This document shows positions 53,282 to 60,907 of a stretch of DNA of 64,000 nt, in pieces. The notes under the pieces are model-generated. The model had not been told where the DNA came from. It made no database searches and worked only from the letters and a program-made list of their open reading frames with translations. Position numbers and translations under genes: made by a program. The stretch comes from Lentisphaerota bacterium (GTDB taxonomy: Bacteria; Verrucomicrobiota; Lentisphaeria; Victivallales; Victivallaceae): contig CP071032.1 of NCBI GenBank assembly GCA_017134815.1, positions 1,302,001 through 1,366,000 on the forward strand, given 5' to 3'. Position 1 is the first letter of the stretch, and the number at the start of each line of letters is the position of its first letter.

Positions 53282-55441
53282 TCAGCGGACTGGAGGCAGT
53301 TTGTTCAAACCGCTGCTGATAGCCTCCTTCATAAAGTTAATCAACTTGAGTTCTCCAGGAAAGTAATATCCTTCAGATGAATAGACGGCTTCATCCTGTT
53401 TTACCAATAGCTGTTCCCGCAAGTCAATTGCCGGAATAATTACAGCCGTAATCACAATTACCGCCAGCGCCAGCACCGGAACCATCGTTTTTGCGTAAGA
53501 ACCATAATAAATTGCGGCAGCTTTATCTTTGCGCAGCTTGATTACCGATCGCACTGCCGCAGCCAACGCAAATAAAAAGATAAAAATTACTCCTGTCACA
53601 CCAAGCTGCCATGCCGCAGTTTTATAAACTTCAATATCATTTCCGGTAAAAAACTCAAGCGGAAAATATGCCATTGTCGTCAGAACAATAAAGAAAGCAT
53701 ATTTAAATTTCAGGAATAAAGTCGTTTTATCGTTATTTGCAGCCCGGATATCCAGTTCGGTACAGCGTTTGCTGATATGGTTCCTTATCATTGTTGAAAT
53801 GATGCACAGAATCACCGCCAGCAAAAGTAGACATTGCAGTATAAATTTAGGATAATTACAGGCAATATTGATATTCTGGCCGCTCAGAAAATGGATATTG
53901 CTCACTAGAAAAAAAGTAACGACCGGAATAAATACTCCGAAAAACAACATTTTGCCGATAAACCGGGCAGAAGGAGCCAGCAATACAGCTTTTTGTCCGG
54001 TAATCCTGTGATAATGAAAGGCTGCAGCAATATAGCCGATAATCATCATAAGCAGTACGGTATTCATGACAACAACCCAGTATTTTGCAGCAAAAATATA
54101 TTCAATTGCCATACCATTCAAAAGCTGTTGCCGGCTGAATTTATCCCAGCTGTAATAATGGCAGAACACACTTGTAACCCAGGGCATATAAGATCTGATA
54201 CTTTGCGAGCTCGATTCTTTCAGCTCTTTTTTTATAGCAGTTCTTATTTTCTGGGCAGTATTCGATAAAATATTTTGGACTTCAGCAGCCTGCTTTTTCA
54301 ATCCGGTCCGTTTATATATTTCCGGGATAAACCTTGCCCCGTCTGCACAAAGCCGGGCTGCGCTTGATTGACCAGCCAGAGTGTTTGTGCCTGAAGATAA
54401 TTGATTTATATAACTTTTATATGGGGCAACAGCTTTTAACACATTTACTTTATTACCCGCCTCGGCCTGCTGATAAGCATAAGTCCAGACAAAAACAGGA
54501 ATATGGCACATATAATTCACATGCGGATCAGGCTCCTTAGCATTTTGAACAAGAAAATAGAGATTGTCCAGAAAGTGATATGACTTGCCGAAAATTTGCA
54601 TACGCTTCAAAGTTAGTTCTTTTGCATAATTTCTATAAAACTTCTTCTGAGTACCTTTATGATATTCTTCAAGCGCCTGGTCAAAAGCTGTTCTATTTGT
54701 TATTTTCAGTCGGGTTCCAATAACTGTTTTGGCTGAATATTCCATATTACAGCTCCGGCTGAATAAATAATTAGCCAGGATATAATTATAAAGCGCATTG
54801 TTCGGGTCTATCTCCTTGCCAACTTTTACTGCATTCCGGATCTCTTTGTTATTTTTATCGTAGTGGTCTGTTTCAGATACCAGGAAGCCGGTATACTCGG
54901 CATGAAAGGCTTTATTCTGAGGAAATTCATCACAAACTGCCTTAAGTCGGTCTGATTTATTCTTATGAGATAAATCTCCATAAAGAATCAGGCGTTGTGC
55001 CGCTGTAAAGCGACTTGAGTCAGATCTGTCTGCCTGTTCCAGATCACTGAAAATGTCAAAGAAAATTTGTTCACCATGTTTATCCTTTATAACACATGCC
55101 ATACCTTTTATTATATTTGCCCCCGGAAAATACATGACAAACGCACAAATGACCAGTGCGGGTATCAATAATGCGGTGCAGGTTCTATAAAACTTTGACT
55201 TACTGGACATCCTTTCCATATTAGCCTCCGTTAGCTGGTCACTAAGCTCAAGGATATTTCCAAAAGCTTTTATGGCCTGTTCGTAACTTTCAGCGTCAGA
55301 AAGTCCCATTCGCAGGTTATCTTCATAACGATCCATAATATGAGTCGCCAATTCCTGCCGTACCTCCATTCTCAATTCTCTATCCGCCTTCAAGCCTGCA
55401 GTCAGCTGATCGAGAAACCTGTCCAAGTCCACCTTGACCAT
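53282..55441 (-). CDS. Large membrane protein with N-terminal HAAS-like domain, PadR-associated
   Basis: 719 residues. Residues about 1-75 (LDQLTAGLKADRELRMEVRQELATHIMDRYEDN...SYEQAIKAFGNILELSDQL) fit the HAAS domain that commonly accompanies PadR regulators. One membrane helix near 90-110 follows, then a mostly helical soluble region of about 340 residues resembling TPR-type repeats. About six further membrane helices follow, and a short C-terminal tail. GGAGG precedes the ATG. It lies 16 bp behind padR. HAAS-PadR pairs are thought to act as sensory/regulatory modules; the role here is unknown. Confidence 0.7.
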   Translation of the reverse strand: MVKVDLDRFLDQLTAGLKADRELRMEVRQELATHIMDRYEDNLRMGLSDAESYEQAIKAFGNILELSDQLTEANMERMSSKSKFYRTCTALLIPALVICAFVMYFPGANIIKGMACVIKDKHGEQIFFDIFSDLEQADRSDSSRFTAAQRLILYGDLSHKNKSDRLKAVCDEFPQNKAFHAEYTGFLVSETDHYDKNNKEIRNAVKVGKEIDPNNALYNYILANYLFSRSCNMEYSAKTVIGTRLKITNRTAFDQALEEYHKGTQKKFYRNYAKELTLKRMQIFGKSYHFLDNLYFLVQNAKEPDPHVNYMCHIPVFVWTYAYQQAEAGNKVNVLKAVAPYKSYINQLSSGTNTLAGQSSAARLCADGARFIPEIYKRTGLKKQAAEVQNILSNTAQKIRTAIKKELKESSSQSIRSYMPWVTSVFCHYYSWDKFSRQQLLNGMAIEYIFAAKYWVVVMNTVLLMMIIGYIAAAFHYHRITGQKAVLLAPSARFIGKMLFFGVFIPVVTFFLVSNIHFLSGQNINIACNYPKFILQCLLLLAVILCIISTMIRNHISKRCTELDIRAANNDKTTLFLKFKYAFFIVLTTMAYFPLEFFTGNDIEVYKTAAWQLGVTGVIFIFLFALAAAVRSVIKLRKDKAAAIYYGSYAKTMVPVLALAVIVITAVIIPAIDLREQLLVKQDEAVYSSEGYYFPGELKLINFMKEAISSGLNKLPPVR

Positions 55442-55457
55442 ACCACTTCCTCCGAAA

Positions 55458-55793
55458 TCAGATCAATGCATTCTCAAAAAGCGTGTTGACGGAATGAAGA
55501 AATAAGTTGAGCTCCGCTTTTTTGGCATCAAGAACTTCAAGTCCATTAGACGTTAAAGAATAGTATTTACGTCGCTTGCCGTTTGCGGCGGTCAGCCATT
55601 CACTTTGAATCAATTTTGACGACTCAAGTTTATGCAGACATGGATATAATGAGCCTTCCTTCCACTGGAAAACATTGTTGGTGCGTTCGTTCACAACCTT
55701 GATCATTTCATAGCCGTACATCTTCCTGGCTTTTAGAAGATTTAAGATAACCGAGGGAGTAACGCCACGCATCAGGTCGCTGTCAATTTTCAT
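55458..55793 (-). CDS. PadR-family transcriptional regulator
   Basis: A 111-residue winged-helix protein. TPSVILNLLKARKMYGYEMIKVVNERTNNVFQWKEGSLYPCLHKLE is the PadR DNA-binding domain, followed by GKRRKYYSLTSNGLEVL (wing) and a dimerisation helix. AAGGA lies upstream of the start. It heads a two-gene operon with the HAAS protein and probably represses its own promoter. Confidence 0.9.
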   Translation of the reverse strand: MKIDSDLMRGVTPSVILNLLKARKMYGYEMIKVVNERTNNVFQWKEGSLYPCLHKLESSKLIQSEWLTAANGKRRKYYSLTSNGLEVLDAKKAELNLFLHSVNTLFENALI

Positions 55794-55823
55794 TATGATC
55801 GATCCTTTCGTTATTGTACCTAG

Positions 55824-55858
55824 CTAGCCTATGCATTCATAATACATCGACAGGCTAG
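55824..55858 (-). promoter_or_regulatory. Inverted repeat upstream of padR, candidate PadR operator
   Basis: CTAGCCT (55824-55830) and AGGCTAG (55852-55858) form a 7-bp inverted repeat spaced by 21 bp, about two helical turns. It lies 31-65 bp before the padR start. A TACAAT box on the minus strand next to it would be covered by a bound repressor. Confidence 0.45.
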
Positions 55859-55899
55859 GCATTACAAGGCCTTATATAATTTTTTTTATATTTAAAGAG

Positions 55900-55928
55900 T
55901 TGACATTTTCAAGTTAATGCATTAATAT
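55900..55928 (+). promoter_or_regulatory. Sigma-70 promoter of the GntR-DUF6159 operon
   Basis: TTGACA (55900-55905), a 17-bp spacer, then TAATAT (55923-55928). An AAACAGTTACT element lies downstream at 55943-55953. Confidence 0.5.
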
Positions 55929-55970
55929 ACTAGTACACTAATAAACAGTTACTTTAAATGGTAAGAAATT

Positions 55971-56363
55971 ATGGCAAGTGCAATAATATCAGAGATATCA
56001 CTGGAGTTTAATTCAGGAATTCCTGTCTACAAGCAGATATTTAACCAGCTTTCAAACCTGATTGCCGGCGGTAGATTTGCCAGCGGTGATAAACTGCCGT
56101 CTATTCGGGAACTCAGTTCAGCGTTAGGTATAAACCCCAACACTGTTGCCAGAACTTTTCTTGAACTTGAGCTGAAAGGATACATTGAGTGCAGGCGGGG
56201 AAACGGCTCTTTCGTATCTTCAAAGCCAATTGAGTCAGTAATTTCGGAAGCCGAAAAAGAAGAGATAATGGAACGACTGTTTAACAATTTAGTGGCCGAA
56301 GCAAAATCGCGAGGCCTCAATGAAACTGATATTTCAAAATTTTTCAACAGCAAAAAAAGTTAG
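55971..56363 (+). CDS. GntR-family regulator, YtrA subfamily
   Basis: A 130-residue protein. IPVYKQIFNQLSNLIAGGRFASGDKLPSIRELSSALGINPNTVARTFLELELKGYIECRRGNGSFV is the GntR winged helix-turn-helix (about 18-83). Only a short helical tail follows, which marks the YtrA subfamily. Such regulators usually control the membrane-protein operon they sit in; the next gene is a DUF6159 membrane protein 35 bp away. The stop codon lies inside a perfect palindrome. Confidence 0.9.
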   Translation: MASAIISEISLEFNSGIPVYKQIFNQLSNLIAGGRFASGDKLPSIRELSSALGINPNTVARTFLELELKGYIECRRGNGSFVSSKPIESVISEAEKEEIMERLFNNLVAEAKSRGLNETDISKFFNSKKS

Positions 56364-56382
56364 TAAACAGCAGTTTACTAAC
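56359..56382 (+). promoter_or_regulatory. Perfect palindrome at the GntR stop codon, before DUF6159
   Basis: GTTAGTAAAC (56359-56368) and GTTTACTAAC (56373-56382) surround AGCA. The block shares AAACAG and TTACT with the element at 55943-55953 near the gntR promoter. It could be an internal operator of the YtrA-type regulator or an RNA hairpin just before the GGAGG of the next gene. Confidence 0.55.
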
Positions 56383-56398
56383 AAATTCGGAGGTAAAA

Positions 56399-57349
56399 AT
56401 GGGCAGGTTCGAACGCAGCTGGGCAATGTTTAAGGGGGCTTTTAAAGTTCTCTGGTTAAATAAAAAACTTCTACTGGTGCAGGCTGTCTCAATGCTGGGA
56501 ATGCTTGGAGTTGCAGCTTTTTTCTTTATGTATCTGGTGCTGAATCCTTCAAGCTTTCCGGCCGGAAAATATTCAGTGGATTCCTCCTGGAAAGTTGCTT
56601 CAGATGGTAAGGACGTACTAAAAAGTGTGAAAATCATATTCAATGACCATGAAGGAAAAAGTCATAAAAACAAACTTATCCAGAGCTCAATGCTGTTTGC
56701 TTTCTATTTAATGGCGATGTTTGCTGCAACATTTATGAATGTCATTTTTTTCAGTGAAATAATACAGGCACTTAACGGCAACAGCGTTTCAGTTATGCGA
56801 GGCTTCAGATGCGCCTGCCGAAGAATTCCCTCAATTCTGATGTGGTCACTGTTTGCCGGAATTATCGGCTTTCTAATAAAGAAACTTGAGGATAACTTCG
56901 GCTTTGTCGGCAGACTGGTTATAAACTTTATCGGCCTGAGCTGGAGCGTGGCCTCATTGTTCGCGATACCTGTAATTATTCGTGAAAAAGGCTTTGTCAA
57001 TCCGCTTGATAATGTAAAAAAGGCAGCCGGCACTATCAGAAAAACCTGGGGCGAAGGGCTGATCGGATATATTGGCATCAGCTGGCTGGGATGGGCAACT
57101 GTTATCCTGAGCACGGTACTTTTTGCCTCCGTGTTCTGCATCCTCTATTTAAATAAAGCAAGTCTGGCTCTATTCGCAGGTTTGGCTATTGCCTGGCTGC
57201 TGCTGCAGTGTGCTTTTGCCTATACGGTTTACATTGTTGGCAGGGTTTATATCTGCTCCCTTTATATCTACGCCACAGAAGGAGTTATACCCTGCCATTT
57301 TGATGAGAAACTGCTTCAAACCGCCTGGAAAGTTAAAAAACAGACTTGA
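56399..57349 (+). CDS. DUF6159-family membrane protein
   Basis: A 316-residue polytopic protein. The start MGRFERSWAMFKGAFKVLWLNKKLLLVQAVSMLGML fits DUF6159. About six membrane helices follow, with a soluble loop after the first (about 52-95) and the motif NVKKAAGTIRKTWGEGLIGYIGISW, comparable to the family's amphipathic segment. Function unknown. GGAGG lies ahead of the ATG. It is the second gene of a GntR-led operon, so a cell-envelope stress or export role is possible but unproven. Confidence 0.75.
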   Translation: MGRFERSWAMFKGAFKVLWLNKKLLLVQAVSMLGMLGVAAFFFMYLVLNPSSFPAGKYSVDSSWKVASDGKDVLKSVKIIFNDHEGKSHKNKLIQSSMLFAFYLMAMFAATFMNVIFFSEIIQALNGNSVSVMRGFRCACRRIPSILMWSLFAGIIGFLIKKLEDNFGFVGRLVINFIGLSWSVASLFAIPVIIREKGFVNPLDNVKKAAGTIRKTWGEGLIGYIGISWLGWATVILSTVLFASVFCILYLNKASLALFAGLAIAWLLLQCAFAYTVYIVGRVYICSLYIYATEGVIPCHFDEKLLQTAWKVKKQT

Positions 57350-57526
57350 TATAGCCTATTTTCTTTTAAGTAAACCCGAAATGCAATCCGCATCATGCCT
57401 GTTATAAAACAGCTGTGGTGTGGATTTTTTTGAAAATTTTATATTTTTTGACAAGTTTGCGAAGGATTAGACGCTGGAATGCGGTTATATATATAAAAGC
57501 AATTGTTTTATAATACGGGGTTGGGA

Positions 57527-58069
57527 TTGGTAAGCCTACAACAAAAGCTGAAAGACGGTGACCGGGAAGCTTGGGAAGAATTATATAACGCTAATGTCAA
57601 CAGTCTTTATCGCTATATAATGAGCAGCTGCGGCAACAGCAAATCACTTTCAGAGGATATTGTACAGAATGCGTTTCTGGCTGCCGTCAACAGAATAGAT
57701 TTTTTTTCCGGCGGTGACGAAAAACTGGCGGACTGGCTTTTTGGCATTGCCAGAATTGAACTGCTGCAGTATTTCCGGCAGCAAAAACGACAGGTAAAAG
57801 TATATGACACACCTGAATTCTTAAATGCCGCCCCCTGCTCTGCTGCCCGCACTGAAACCGATAATGATGAAAACATGGTTGATCAGGTGTTGAACATGAT
57901 ACCGGAACACTATCGAACCATACTGCTGCATAAATACTGTGATCGGCTTTCGGTAAACGATATTTCCAGAAAAACAGGCCGCAGCAGCAAAGCTGTTGAG
58001 TCACTGCTGACCAGAGCCAGGGCCGCCTTCAAAAAAACTTATGAACAAATCCGGCAGGCAGGGAGGTAA
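57527..58069 (+). CDS. ECF-type RNA polymerase sigma factor
   Basis: About 180 residues. Region 2 is EELYNANVNSLYRYIMSSCGNSKSLSEDIVQNAFLAAVNR...WLFGIARIELLQYFRQ. Region 4 is LNMIPEHYRTILLHKYCDRLSVNDISRKTGRSSKAVESLLTRARAAF. A linker of about 30 residues joins them. The likely start is TTG 57527, six bases after CGGGG; other TTG codons lie at 57503 and 57521. The next gene encodes a FecR-like membrane protein 4 bp away, its probable partner or anti-sigma. Confidence 0.88.
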   Translation: MVSLQQKLKDGDREAWEELYNANVNSLYRYIMSSCGNSKSLSEDIVQNAFLAAVNRIDFFSGGDEKLADWLFGIARIELLQYFRQQKRQVKVYDTPEFLNAAPCSAARTETDNDENMVDQVLNMIPEHYRTILLHKYCDRLSVNDISRKTGRSSKAVESLLTRARAAFKKTYEQIRQAGR

Positions 58070-58073
58070 CCAC

Positions 58074-60443
58074 ATGAATAATCATAACGCACCTCTATCT
58101 GATGAAATGATGGACAATATGCTGAAAAATCACACCGCGATATCAGCGGAAGCCAAACAGCGAATTGCTGACAAGCTCTTAACAGCTGTTGAGCAAAAAA
58201 CCGCACCTCTGGGAAAATCCAGAAGACACAAAACAACTATGCTGATCCTAGCCGCCGCTACCAGCATTGCAGCAACACTTTTTTTTACTCTGCTGCCGCA
58301 GCTGAACTACCCTGAAACACTGGGCAAAATAACTGAATGCTGGGGTGATTGCCGGATTGTCAGCCGAGATGGAACCCCACGGAAGCTCTTCCACGGTATT
58401 GAACTGGCTGCGGGTGATATTGTAATTACCGGTCCGGTTGCCGGTATACACTTGAAAACAAATGATCAGAGTTTTGTCGCGATCGGTAAAAATACTCAAC
58501 TGGAATGTCTGGCGCCCCGGGGTAAGGATAAATACACATTTTACCTGCACAACGGAAGCATTCTGGCCAAGGTATCTCCCGATGAGGACAGACTTTTTTC
58601 GATAAAAACACCTGGTGCCATTTTAGACGTTTTGGGAACGGAATTTGAAGCAAAAGTGATTTGTGATGACACAACTCAAAAGGAGAAAAACAGTATGAAA
58701 CAAGCTGTAAAAAAAGGAATTCCCGCTTTGACAGTACTGACAGTTTTGAGCGGAGCGGTTGCAGTGACTCCGGCTGAAGCCTCAAACAAGGTTGTCAAGT
58801 CAGGATATTCAGCCAGCGTTTCCGCCGGCAAAAAAGTCGCTGTTAATAAGGTCAGAGCTCAGAAGTTCCTTGACTCTGTCATAAAAAGCAACTACCGCAG
58901 ACAGCAGTATATATGGTATGACACCACCATGAAAAACAGCCTTGTCAGCTCGCTGCAGCGTTATAATCTCAAAACCCGAAAAATTGAAAATATCGCCGAT
59001 TTTCTGGGCGGAGTCAATATTGAGGCTACGTTTAACGGCGGAGCATTAGTCGGTCTTGGACCAGTTTTAATCGCTACCGCTGAAAAACTGAATCTTAATG
59101 CTGGAGTGCCAATGACCAGCGGCAGTATAATGATTGTTTCAAACAGTGGAGAAATATTAAATCTTGACATAATAGAGAAATATAACCCACTTTACTCAGC
59201 GATTTCCCCGGACGGGCTCAAACTGGCCTTTCTAGGAAGCGAGGACAGTAAATCAGCTCTTTATGTTTTAAATTTTAAGACTATGCGAATAAAATCTATA
59301 TTATCGGGTAATATGAAAACCAGCCCCGTCTGGTCACCGGATTCTACAAAAGTTTTGATTTCCAGTAGTGAAGGCTACACAAATAAGCATGAGATTGTAT
59401 CTGTGAACGTAAATAGCGGCAAGGTACAGCAGACCGGCTATAAAGGGTGTGGAGTAGTTTTTTCTCCAGACGGCAGGAAAATTGTTTTCTCCGGGAACTT
59501 CAAGACAGGCGGTCACTGGTTTCGGGGCGTCCCGGCTTCAGGTCAATTGTATATCGCTGATTATCCAGACGGAAAAGCCCGGCAGTTAACTTCATTAGCT
59601 CAAGGCGGAGCATTAAAACCGCTTTTCTCGCCTGACGGCAGCAAACTTGCCTACATTAATGCAAAGCAATCTAATCTGCATTTGATTAACCTGCAGGATG
59701 AAAGCGATATTAAAATATGCCGGTTATCAACTATAGCAACTCTCAGTTGGAGCAGCAACACAAAAATACTGGCTAAACCTTTCAGAAAAAAAGTGGTAAA
59801 AGAAATCAATGTCAGCAAACCAGCGGCGAAGGTTACTGAGATTAAACTGTCAGAGGGCAACAGTTCAGCCTCTGTTGCCCAAACAGCTCTCAAGTCGATA
59901 CTTGAACTGTATTTGGCAGGATACAGGGCATTTCTCCGCAATGAACTGAAATTATGTTCAGAAAAATACAGAGCTGCCTGCAAGGCATTGCGCAGCTATA
60001 AAAGCGAAGATCCTGAATTTGTAATGGCTTCACTTCAGCCGTACTTAAGAAAATTCAAGAAGGATGCGGCAATGTCTTACCGGGAACTCTACAGTAAGTC
60101 TGTCAAAGAAAAAATTTTCATGCTTCCTCACATTCTTAGTTTGTATGTAATGGAAAAAAAGAAGCTGCCGCTAAACATAAATGACTTGTCACAATTTGCC
60201 TCAACCTCAATAATTTTTGCCGGATTTGGAGAACCAAACTCACCGGAAGCCAAATGTCTGCTGCTGATGCCGGATCAGCCGGCAGGGGCAAAAAGCAACT
60301 TCAAAATGAAATTTATAGATGCTGAAAATATAGACTTCTACTCCGGCATAACTCCCTGGAAAGAACAATATAAAATCAGGGCATTCAAAAAAGGAAAATC
60401 CTGGAAAAGCAATTATAAAATTGAGCTGGTCAAGCAGCAGTAA
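58074..60443 (+). CDS. FecR-domain membrane protein fused to a WD40/PD40-like beta-propeller
   Basis: A 789-residue protein beginning at ATG 58074 (GGGAGG eight bases ahead). A cytoplasmic tip of about 55 residues is followed by one membrane helix (about 57-78). The FecR domain spans about 85-260 (GDCRIVSRDG, TPGAILDVLGTEFEAKV, TVLTVLSGAVAV, GYSASVSAGKK). Then come four PD40-type blades (AISPDGLKLAFLG, VWSPDSTKVLISS, VFSPDGRKIVFSGN, LFSPDGSKLAYIN). The last 200 residues are helical. It probably senses an outside signal with the propeller and controls the adjoining sigma factor. Confidence 0.82.
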   Translation: MNNHNAPLSDEMMDNMLKNHTAISAEAKQRIADKLLTAVEQKTAPLGKSRRHKTTMLILAAATSIAATLFFTLLPQLNYPETLGKITECWGDCRIVSRDGTPRKLFHGIELAAGDIVITGPVAGIHLKTNDQSFVAIGKNTQLECLAPRGKDKYTFYLHNGSILAKVSPDEDRLFSIKTPGAILDVLGTEFEAKVICDDTTQKEKNSMKQAVKKGIPALTVLTVLSGAVAVTPAEASNKVVKSGYSASVSAGKKVAVNKVRAQKFLDSVIKSNYRRQQYIWYDTTMKNSLVSSLQRYNLKTRKIENIADFLGGVNIEATFNGGALVGLGPVLIATAEKLNLNAGVPMTSGSIMIVSNSGEILNLDIIEKYNPLYSAISPDGLKLAFLGSEDSKSALYVLNFKTMRIKSILSGNMKTSPVWSPDSTKVLISSSEGYTNKHEIVSVNVNSGKVQQTGYKGCGVVFSPDGRKIVFSGNFKTGGHWFRGVPASGQLYIADYPDGKARQLTSLAQGGALKPLFSPDGSKLAYINAKQSNLHLINLQDESDIKICRLSTIATLSWSSNTKILAKPFRKKVVKEINVSKPAAKVTEIKLSEGNSSASVAQTALKSILELYLAGYRAFLRNELKLCSEKYRAACKALRSYKSEDPEFVMASLQPYLRKFKKDAAMSYRELYSKSVKEKIFMLPHILSLYVMEKKKLPLNINDLSQFASTSIIFAGFGEPNSPEAKCLLLMPDQPAGAKSNFKMKFIDAENIDFYSGITPWKEQYKIRAFKKGKSWKSNYKIELVKQQ

Positions 60444-60454
60444 CCCAGCCTTCT

Positions 60455-60481
60455 CCGGGGACATCTTCAGTCCCCGGCTTT
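60455..60481 (+). terminator. Rho-independent terminator of the sigma/FecR operon
   Basis: CCGGGGAC (60455-60462) pairs with GTCCCCGG (60470-60477), followed by CTTT. The T-tract is short. Confidence 0.65.
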
Positions 60482-60650
60482 GTGCGTCCAGTCGAGCGAC
60501 AGTGCCGCCTGTCCTGCGCCTCTCGTATACATGTGAAGCCGGATTGTCCAGGCTACTGCGTACACTGCAATGACTTCAAGTCGCCGGTTGCAAATTACTT
60601 TGCCCGCATGTATCTTCAATATAGGGACTTAATAAAACGGAGGTATTATT

Positions 60651-60878
60651 ATGCATCACCTGGTAATTATAATTCTGCTTCTTATTGCAATCATTATTCT
60701 GGTAAGGTATTTCATGAAAACCGCTTCAAACAAATCAAGCTGCTCAACTTGTAATAAGACCAGCGAACTACCTGATGAAAAACAAAGCAAAGAAACTCAG
60801 GTAGTCAAAGAGTCAGGAATATCAATGAACGTTGAGGAAGAGGAAAAGGAAGAGGAAGAAAAACCTCAGGACCAGTAA
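60651..60878 (+). CDS. Small membrane protein with CxxC and acidic tail
   Basis: A 75-residue protein. MHHLVIIILLLIAIIILVRYF is one membrane helix, followed by a short basic stretch with CSTC, then a very acidic end. GGAGG lies seven bases before the ATG, which supports translation. The layout recalls the FeoB-associated miniprotein in this same window, but there is no iron gene nearby. Function unknown. Confidence 0.65.
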   Translation: MHHLVIIILLLIAIIILVRYFMKTASNKSSCSTCNKTSELPDEKQSKETQVVKESGISMNVEEEEKEEEEKPQDQ

Positions 60879-60907
60879 GTCAGTTCTCGACTCTTTTTAA
60901 ATCTTGG

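Noticed and set aside
58695..60443. A separate secreted beta-propeller gene starting at the internal ATG 58695, which has AGGAG ahead and a hydrophobic stretch after it
   Set aside because: The stretch TVLTVLSGAVAV followed by SGYSASVSAGKK is the expected C-terminal part of the FecR domain, continuous with the upstream frame. One long protein explains the sequence better, though a nested start cannot be excluded.
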